Origin: an uncultured Erythrobacter sp.
Lineage (GTDB): Bacteria > Pseudomonadota > Alphaproteobacteria > Sphingomonadales > Sphingomonadaceae
DNA: 64,000 bases
Direction of reading: 5' to 3'
Assembly (NCBI GenBank): GCA_947500645.1
Contig: CANMSD010000001.1
Coordinates: 744,001-808,000, forward strand
Part shown: in pieces, positions 55,393-64,000 of the stretch
Layout of the letters: each line of letters opens with the position of its first letter
Numbering within the stretch: the stretch's first letter is position 1
Program-made: the position numbers and the translations under genes
Notes under the pieces: model-generated
Seen by the model: the letters and a program-made list of their open reading frames with translations, nothing else
Database searches by the model: none
What the model was told of the DNA's origin: nothing

Positions 55393-56129
55393 AACGTCAA
55401 TTCCTCATCGCCAGCCCGCTTGTCCTAGCCCTAGCGGCATGTGGAGGCGCGGCAGACGACGCCGCCGAACTGGAAGTCGCAACCACCGATGGTGAGACAG
55501 AGGCGCTCGCCAGCGCTATCGATGCGGGCGACTTCGCAGACCTCTCGCTCGGCGCAAAAATCGTCGGTCCGCGCGGTCCCGAGGTAAAAACCAGCCTGTC
55601 AAATGAAGCCGGCAACCTTGCCGACATCACTTCCTATGTCGCCTGCCCGGCCGACATGGACGTGTGCGATCCGAAAACCGCGCCAGAGGGCACGATTTAC
55701 ACCTATGTTCACATCGTCTTTCCGGGCGAGGACATGGATCCGACAACGGGCAGCGGTGAAGGTGCGGATGACACTGATATCGAGTCGGCAAGCGCCTTCA
55801 TGATGAGCGCACCCGCTCATGGTTTCACCGGCAATGCCGGCTTCTCCAAGGCTGAGGCAATCGCCGCTGCTGGTGCAGGCGTCGAAGTCGTGACGACCTG
55901 CGAAGAAGACGGAGCCTTATTCTGGACGGTGAACGCCGGTGATGGCGGCAACCAATGGGAAGATGCCGAACCGCTGACATTCTACTGGCAATCGACCCTG
56001 CCACCGGTCGGCCCTGCGAATTCGTACGCGATCAAGGCCAACGATGTAACAGGGAATGGAGAAGGCCCCTACCCCGCTGCCGATCCAGAAGTTACGAATG
56101 CTTGCACAGCCCCGTCCACAGCGGGCTGA
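55389..56129 (+). CDS. Putative lipoprotein
   Basis: Unrecognised lipoprotein of 246 residues. Signal LIASPLVLALAAC with Cys19, then acidic mature protein with Ala-Gly-rich stretches, four Cys (VACPADMDVCD, TTCEEDG, TNAC) that may form disulfides, and a beta-rich middle (YTYVHIVFPGEDMDP). Coupled to yqeY by ATGA overlap, and 24 bases before dnaG, so it is embedded in the replication/transcription operon. No function can be assigned. Confidence 0.78.
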   Translation: MKRQFLIASPLVLALAACGGAADDAAELEVATTDGETEALASAIDAGDFADLSLGAKIVGPRGPEVKTSLSNEAGNLADITSYVACPADMDVCDPKTAPEGTIYTYVHIVFPGEDMDPTTGSGEGADDTDIESASAFMMSAPAHGFTGNAGFSKAEAIAAAGAGVEVVTTCEEDGALFWTVNAGDGGNQWEDAEPLTFYWQSTLPPVGPANSYAIKANDVTGNGEGPYPAADPEVTNACTAPSTAG

Positions 56130-56153
56130 ACTGGACGCTTGAAACGAAAGGCC

Positions 56154-58076
56154 ATGCCCCCCAATGTCGCGGGCATGGCACTTTCCCCGCAATGGCTGGA
56201 CGAATTGCGTGCGCGCGTGACGCTGTCGACCGTCATCATGCGGACCGACAAGCTGCAAAAGGCAGGGCGCGAATGGAAGGCGTGCTGCCCGTTTCACGAC
56301 GAGAAATCGCCCAGCTTCACCGTCAACGATCAGAAGGGTTTCTACCACTGCTTCGGATGCGGGGCGCATGGCGATGTGATCCGCTGGATGACCGACCAGC
56401 GGGGCATGGGCTTTATGGATGCGGTGAAGGAACTGGCCGCTGAGGCCGGGATGGAAGTCCCCGCTCCTGATCCCATCGCGGCAAAAAAGGCCGAGAAGCG
56501 TGCGAGCCTGATCGATGTGACCACTGAGGCGCAGCAATGGTTCGTTGCCAATCTGAAGAGCGCCGATGGGTGCGAAGCGCTAGATTATCTGCGGGGGCGC
56601 GGCCTCAAAAACGCAACTTTGCGCGAATTCGGATTTGGCTATGCGCCGGAGAGCAAACAGGCCCTAGCGACCGCCCTTCCCCAGTTCGATGAGCAGATGC
56701 TGGTCGAAACCGGCATGCGGATCGCCACCGATGATGGCACCAAATACGATCGTTTTCGCGGACGAGTAATGTTGCCGATCCAGGATGCACGAGGGCGGGT
56801 GATCGCATTCGGCGGACGCATCCTTGGCAAGCGCGAAGGCGTCGCGAAATATCTCAACTCGCCCGACACGCCGCTCTTCGACAAGGGCCGCACGCTCTAC
56901 AACTTACACCGCGCTTCCCCCGCCTCTCGGCAAACGAACCGCGTGATCGTAGTTGAAGGCTATATGGATGTGGTCGCGCTGGCACAGGCGGGATTTGAGG
57001 ATGCCGTGGCGCCGCTCGGCACAGCCCTCACCGAGATGCAGCTCGAAATGCTGTGGCGCATGGTCGAAGTGCCGATCCTTTGCTTCGATGGCGACAATGC
57101 CGGGCAAAAGGCGGCGATGCGCGCGATTGGCCGCGCTCTTCCCATGCTGCAACCAGGCCGCTCGCTAAGCATTGTTCGCCTGCCCAGCGGGATGGACCCC
57201 GACGATCTAATCGCGAAGAATGGCCCGCAGGCGATGGAAAAGTTGCTGGCCGAGCCGACCAGCCTGCTCGAAACCCTGTGGCAGTTCGAGCGCGATGCGC
57301 AGCCGCTCGACAGCCCGGAGGCCAAGGCTGGCCTCAAGAAGCGCTTACTCGATCACGTCGATACGATAGGGCATGGCGATATTGCCGCGCTCTATCGCCG
57401 TGAATTGCTCGACCGATATTCTGCCTACGCTTTCCCGCCCCGCGCACCTCGCAGCGGCAGCTCAAACTGGCGCGGTGGCGGCAACAGGCCATTCGGCAAA
57501 CCGCGCCCGCAAGGCCTCTCTGCTGATGCACGAGGAGAGCTACAACGGGCAATGTCCGGCGGGATGCGCGACGCCCTAACCCGTGCCGTTATCGCTGGTC
57601 TGGTACGCTTCCCGGCAGAGATCACGCGCCACTCAGAGGCCCTCACCCGGCTTGCCCGTTTGGAGCCAAAAACCACAGATCTGGTGGAATCGTTGTTCGA
57701 ACTTGCAGAAACGCTTGATTCGCAGGGGGCAAACGCCATATCAGGTGCGCAAGGCCTTCCCGCCCCACCGGCAGATAACCGCTACGCCTTCCTCAGAGAA
57801 GGCACCTCACCGGTAGATGCGTGCGAGGAACTGGCCGAAGCTGTGTCGTTACTGGTCGAAAGGCCGGCACTCGAAGCTGCGCTCGCGGCAACGGTTGGTC
57901 GGTTTGATGAGGACCCGGAAGGATCGATGGCCGAGCAGGCCAGGTTGCGGCAGAGCCAAGCAATATTGAATGACCGACTTAAGGCCTTCGGGCGACGCAA
58001 GGCTGCCCTCGCGGCGACAACAGATTTAACCTCGGCGCCGGACGATGATCGGGCGAACGACATGAAAACGGATTGA
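56154..58076 (+). CDS. dnaG: DNA primase
   Basis: Makes RNA primers for replication. Zinc-binding domain with CCPFHDEKSPSF and HCFGCGAHGD (Cys-His-Cys-Cys), the TOPRIM domain (VIVVEGYMDVVALAQAG, with the catalytic Glu, and CFDGDNAGQKA with the metal-binding Asp residues), and a C-terminal helicase-binding domain after a Gly-Arg-rich linker (RSGSSNWRGGGNRPFG). 640 residues. Start ATG 56154 follows GAAAGG; ATG 56175 gives the more typical MALSPQWLDEL and is a real alternative; a TTG at 56139 is least likely. rpoD follows nine bases later. Confidence 0.96.
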   Translation: MPPNVAGMALSPQWLDELRARVTLSTVIMRTDKLQKAGREWKACCPFHDEKSPSFTVNDQKGFYHCFGCGAHGDVIRWMTDQRGMGFMDAVKELAAEAGMEVPAPDPIAAKKAEKRASLIDVTTEAQQWFVANLKSADGCEALDYLRGRGLKNATLREFGFGYAPESKQALATALPQFDEQMLVETGMRIATDDGTKYDRFRGRVMLPIQDARGRVIAFGGRILGKREGVAKYLNSPDTPLFDKGRTLYNLHRASPASRQTNRVIVVEGYMDVVALAQAGFEDAVAPLGTALTEMQLEMLWRMVEVPILCFDGDNAGQKAAMRAIGRALPMLQPGRSLSIVRLPSGMDPDDLIAKNGPQAMEKLLAEPTSLLETLWQFERDAQPLDSPEAKAGLKKRLLDHVDTIGHGDIAALYRRELLDRYSAYAFPPRAPRSGSSNWRGGGNRPFGKPRPQGLSADARGELQRAMSGGMRDALTRAVIAGLVRFPAEITRHSEALTRLARLEPKTTDLVESLFELAETLDSQGANAISGAQGLPAPPADNRYAFLREGTSPVDACEELAEAVSLLVERPALEAALAATVGRFDEDPEGSMAEQARLRQSQAILNDRLKAFGRRKAALAATTDLTSAPDDDRANDMKTD

Positions 58077-58085
58077 TTGGTATCA

Positions 58086-60107
<2,022 letters not shown>

Positions 60108-60143
60108 TTGCTTCGCGGGCATTGAGCGGTCACACTGACGCTC

Positions 60144-60767
60144 ATGCCTTTGAGTAACTTAGCAAGCTCGATTGCGGCCAGCGCGTTTTTCGCCCTCGCC
60201 TGCGTCACACCTGCACATGCGCAGGAGCAGAATGCTCCACCAATCCTTGTGCTGGTAGACACTGAAACAAGCGCGACCGCGATGGCGCTCGCATCGCAGA
60301 TCGTCGACCTTGGTTATCCAGAGGACAATCGCGAAGAGCTGTTTTTTGCAGCTATGGACCAGACCGTTTCGCAAATGCGCCTGGCGGTCGCGCCTAGTTT
60401 GCCATCGGATGATGCCGGTGCAATCGCGATCCTCGATGAATGGATCGTGGAGTACACCGGGGAATCGAAAGAGGTTTTGCGCAAGCACATTCCAGCGATC
60501 ATGAACGGAATGACGCAGGCCTATGCCAAAATATTCACGGTCGAAGAGCTGACCGACATTCTCGCTTTCGTCGAAACACCAAGTGGCAAGAAGTTCTTCG
60601 AACTGTCGCCCGCAGTGCTCGGCGAGCCCAGCTTCGCCAACGCCAACCAGAAGTATATGGATGAGACGATGTCGATGCTGCGCCCGGCACAAGAAGTGCT
60701 GATGAGCAGGCTCCAGCAATATCTCGCGGACAAGGCCGAAAGCGACGAACCCGCCGATCAGATCTGA
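60144..60767 (+). CDS. DUF2059 exported protein
   Basis: Predicted periplasmic protein of 207 residues with signal SIAASAFFALACVTPAHAQE and the C-terminal DUF2059 pattern KIFTVEELTDILAFVETPSG and KKFFELSPAVL. The family is widespread in proteobacteria and has no known function. It lies 36 bases after rpoD and may be read through. A strong hairpin follows its stop. Confidence 0.88.
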   Translation: MPLSNLASSIAASAFFALACVTPAHAQEQNAPPILVLVDTETSATAMALASQIVDLGYPEDNREELFFAAMDQTVSQMRLAVAPSLPSDDAGAIAILDEWIVEYTGESKEVLRKHIPAIMNGMTQAYAKIFTVEELTDILAFVETPSGKKFFELSPAVLGEPSFANANQKYMDETMSMLRPAQEVLMSRLQQYLADKAESDEPADQI

Positions 60768-60781
60768 GTAAATCTGCGAAA

Positions 60782-60809
60782 CCCGCCTGTCGCTATGCGA
60801 GCAGGCGGG
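60782..60809. terminator. Hairpin between convergent DUF2059 and DUF1521 genes
   Basis: CCCGCCTG (60782-60789) pairs exactly with CAGGCGGG (60802-60809); the inner TCGC/GCGA extends the stem with one bulge. Located 14 bases past the DUF2059 stop, 54 bases from the end of the opposing gene. Probable terminator, perhaps for both. Confidence 0.6.
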
Positions 60810-60863
60810 CCTCGGCAGGCAGTGTGCTGAAACCGGTTCGAAGTTCGCAGCAACGAAAGCCAG

Positions 60864-61760
60864 CTAGCACTGGACCCGCGGTTTGCGCTCAGGCACATCT
60901 CGCGGATCCTCGCCGAGTTCGGCGGAGAAATTGACCAGCCCTTCAAACATCAGGAACTGGCTGAAAAGTGGCAGTGTCTGGGCCCATGATGGCCATTTGC
61001 TGCCGGGTTCGAAGCGGCCACCGATCCGCGTGGCGTCCAGATCCTCTTGCGTTGCGATTTCACCGGTGAATTCCGATCGCCAGCCGGCACCGCTTGCATT
61101 CTCCTGCAGCAGATACCCGTCGCGGTGCCTGATATCGAGGCGATAACCCTTTTTGGAAATCTCCACTTCGAGGTCGCCAAGCTGATTCTGACTGATGCCG
61201 TCGACGACCACAGCATTGCGCCCTTTCGTGATGATCACCTTGCTGGCGACATAGGCATTGGGATTACCGTCCCACTGCTCGGTATTGATCGTAATTTTCG
61301 TGCCGTTTTCCAGCTTAAAGGTGGTCGTTCCCCAGAAGTCGAATGCACGGATGCCATCCACGTCGACATGCGGATCACCCCAAATTCTGGTGCTTTCACG
61401 GGTGTTTGCGTTGAAGACCACAATCTCGCTCGATCTCTCATCGAAGTCGAGCGTGTAGCCATCGCCCAGCTTTAGTTCTGCCCGCCCGTCCCCGGTTGTC
61501 TTGGCAGTCCATTGTTGCACGGGCGCGCGCCCTGAAGGTGTCAAAAGCGGCGGAGGGTGAAACTCCATGTCGGGACTGCAACCCGCGTAACAGCGCGCGA
61601 CCATGATTTGCGGCGTTGTGGCCGACGCAAATGGCCCGGCGTTCAGGGGCTCCTGGAATCGCCCGGAAATGTCCGGCGAGATTTGTACCGCGCCGCCCGA
61701 TAGAATCAGGCTTCCCATAGGCGCTGCGACGGCAAAAGCATTGCCAGCCTGGCTTATCAT
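60864..61760 (-). CDS. DUF1521 protein with metal-inducible self-cleavage motif
   Basis: Protein of 298 residues from the ATG at 61760, which follows GGGGGA; a GTG at 61784 is also in frame. Residues 85-250 match DUF1521, with RIWGDPHVDVDGIRAFDFWG; the segment Gly128-Asp-Pro-His-Val-Asp133 is identical to the GD'PHVD site at which the rhizobial effector NopE1 cuts itself when calcium binds. The domain also has INTEQWDGNPNAYVASKVI and LDIRHRDGYLLQE. I see no signal peptide; the N-terminus AFAVAAPMGSLILSGG is only mildly hydrophobic. Cleavage would leave about 129 and 169 residues. Role unknown. Confidence 0.82.
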   Translation of the reverse strand: MISQAGNAFAVAAPMGSLILSGGAVQISPDISGRFQEPLNAGPFASATTPQIMVARCYAGCSPDMEFHPPPLLTPSGRAPVQQWTAKTTGDGRAELKLGDGYTLDFDERSSEIVVFNANTRESTRIWGDPHVDVDGIRAFDFWGTTTFKLENGTKITINTEQWDGNPNAYVASKVIITKGRNAVVVDGISQNQLGDLEVEISKKGYRLDIRHRDGYLLQENASGAGWRSEFTGEIATQEDLDATRIGGRFEPGSKWPSWAQTLPLFSQFLMFEGLVNFSAELGEDPRDVPERKPRVQC

Positions 61761-61927
61761 TGCGTGTCCCCCAAGGTTGCCCACGCTCTATTGCGCGTTA
61801 GCCAAGGTGTTTCACTCTGCGTTTCGCGTAGATGGCCTCTGCAAAATGCATAGATTTTGGGGAAGCAGATCGAAAATGCCGCTGACGGCCCTAGTCAGGG
61901 CGCAGGTGAGGCCTTAAATCAGCTGAC

Positions 61928-62403
61928 ATGCGTATCGCGATTGCTTCAGACCACGCCGCCACCGAAATGAAGGCGGATTTGATCGAATGGCTCATCGAGG
62001 CAGGCCACGAGGTTGCCGACCTCGGCCCAGCTGCCGGGGAGAGCGTCGACTACCCGGATTACGGCTACAAGCTGGCCGAGGTGGTTGCCGAGGGTACCGT
62101 TGAATACGGTATTGCCCTTTGCGGCTCAGGCATCGGCATTTCGATCAGCGTAAACCGCCACCCTGCCGTTCGCTGTGCACTTGTATCAGAGCCGCTTTCC
62201 GCAGCGCTCGCCCGAGAGCACAACAACGCGAATTGCATCGCAATGGGTGCGCGACTGACTGGCATCGAAATGGCCAAATCCTGCGTCGCAACTTTCCTAG
62301 AAACCGAATTCGCCGACGCGGACGATCCCGCTGGTCGGCACCAACGCCGCGTGGCCAAGCTTGGCACTCCGCCCATCCAGACGACACGAATCGAGACCCA
62401 TCA

Positions 62404-62407
<4 letters not shown>
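61928..62407 (+). CDS. rpiB: Ribose-5-phosphate isomerase B
   Basis: Interconverts ribose 5-phosphate and ribulose 5-phosphate. The 159 residues begin [18 protein letters not shown], have [12 protein letters not shown], the active-site [20 protein letters not shown] with the catalytic Cys, and [14 protein letters not shown]. Overlaps glyA by four bases; this pairing with glyA and nrdR is common in alphaproteobacteria. Supplies the ribulose 5-phosphate used by RibBX elsewhere in the window. Confidence 0.94.
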
Positions 62408-63711
<1,304 letters not shown>

Positions 63712-63717
63712 GCTCAG

Positions 63718-63939
63718 ATGTCTGAGGAACCCAAGAGCCAGGATCACGACCTGATCCCCGACGTCACCGCAGAATTGAAAGGCATCGGCAAGGAAGGGAT
63801 GAAGCACCCTTCGACCAAGCCTGTGCTGACAGGCGCAGCCATCGGCGCAGCAGCCGGGTGGATATTGCCTGTGGTCGGCCCTATTTTCGGCGGCGTCGTA
63901 GGCGGCGGAATTGCTCTCTATAAACGCGTACGGCCCTAG
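63718..63939 (+). CDS. Small glycine-rich membrane protein
   Basis: Protein of 73 residues between glyA and nrdR. Polar N-terminus, then KPVLTGAAIGAAAGWILPVV and GPIFGGVVGGGIALYK, a glycine-zipper-type hydrophobic hairpin, and a basic end. Not recognised as a named family. Six bases after glyA and 11 before nrdR, so it is part of the same operon. No function can be given. Confidence 0.72.
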   Translation: MSEEPKSQDHDLIPDVTAELKGIGKEGMKHPSTKPVLTGAAIGAAAGWILPVVGPIFGGVVGGGIALYKRVRP

Positions 63940-63950
63940 GCTGACATAAG

Positions 63951-64000
63951 ATGCGCTGCCCCTTTTGCGCGAACGACGATAGCCAGGTCAAAGACAGCCG
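63951..64000 (+). CDS. nrdR: Transcriptional repressor NrdR (partial, 5' end)
   Basis: The window ends after 50 bases of a frame starting MRCPFCANDDSQVKDSR, which matches the N-terminal zinc-ribbon start of NrdR (MRCPFC...D(T/S)QVKDSR). NrdR with ATP/dATP bound represses ribonucleotide reductase genes through NrdR boxes. Its place after glyA is common in this class. The rest is outside the window. Confidence 0.9.
   Translation, partial: MRCPFCANDDSQVKDS

Noticed and set aside
62119..62403. N-terminal extension of glyA by 95 residues
   Set aside because: Overlaps rpiB fully; Arg-rich out-of-family sequence. The ATG at 62404 matches the family start.

Overview
The window looks like chromosome from an alphaproteobacterium of the Sphingomonadales, most likely Erythrobacteraceae. 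This is an inference from gene content and order: carA/carB, yqeY, dnaG and rpoD lie close together; rpiB, glyA and nrdR are adjacent; there is a RibBX-type riboflavin protein, a DUF4170 protein and a large TonB receptor, in GC-rich DNA with ATGA-type gene overlaps. I saw no rRNA, tRNA, CRISPR array, insertion sequence or integrase.

Region 1 (1-31843) is an exopolysaccharide/surface glycan locus made of several short operons on both strands. It holds a PglC-like phosphoglycosyl transferase (5593-6186), a Wzc-like co-polymerase/kinase (6215-8527), a Wzx flippase, a Wzy-like polymerase, a Wza-like export lipoprotein with an outer-membrane barrel, four GT4 glycosyltransferases and two GT-C-like membrane proteins. 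Sugar-building enzymes are glucose-1-phosphate cytidylyltransferase, a CapD/PglF-type 4,6-dehydratase, a DegT aminotransferase, a sugar N-formyltransferase and a PIG-L deacetylase. Decoration genes are a sulfotransferase, an acyltransferase 3, an ATP-grasp/HAD pair and a methyltransferase. Two pectate-lyase-like beta-helix proteins with calcium-type C-termini are also present, one carrying a long Pro-Thr repeat. Taken together the genes suggest a Wzx/Wzy-type glycan carrying an N-formylated 4-amino-6-deoxy sugar and probably sulfate.

Region 2 (31897-41336) is a catabolic island: a TonB receptor divergent from a GntR/FCD regulator, followed by HMG-CoA-lyase-like, hydantoinase A, hydantoinase B and family III CoA-transferase genes, all coupled or nearly so. 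A TGTATACA palindrome overlaps the gntR promoter and occurs again at the start of the lyase gene. The substrate is unknown.

Region 3 (41523-43594) is a riboflavin pair. The first protein is a RibBX fused at its N-terminus to an XRE-like helix-turn-helix, with a perfect 18-bp palindrome twelve bases before its start codon. This suggests a biosynthetic enzyme that is also its own regulator, and is the most unusual item in the window. RibH follows.

Region 4 (43760-64000) is mostly housekeeping: a MarR-like regulator, enolase, a four-gene YqjD/YqjE-like membrane operon, DUF4170, GNAT, GreA, carbamoyl-phosphate synthase (with two lipoprotein genes placed between carA and carB), YqeY, a lipoprotein, DnaG, RpoD, a DUF2059 protein, a DUF1521 protein with the GD-PHVD self-cleavage motif, RpiB, GlyA, a small glycine-zipper membrane protein and the start of nrdR.
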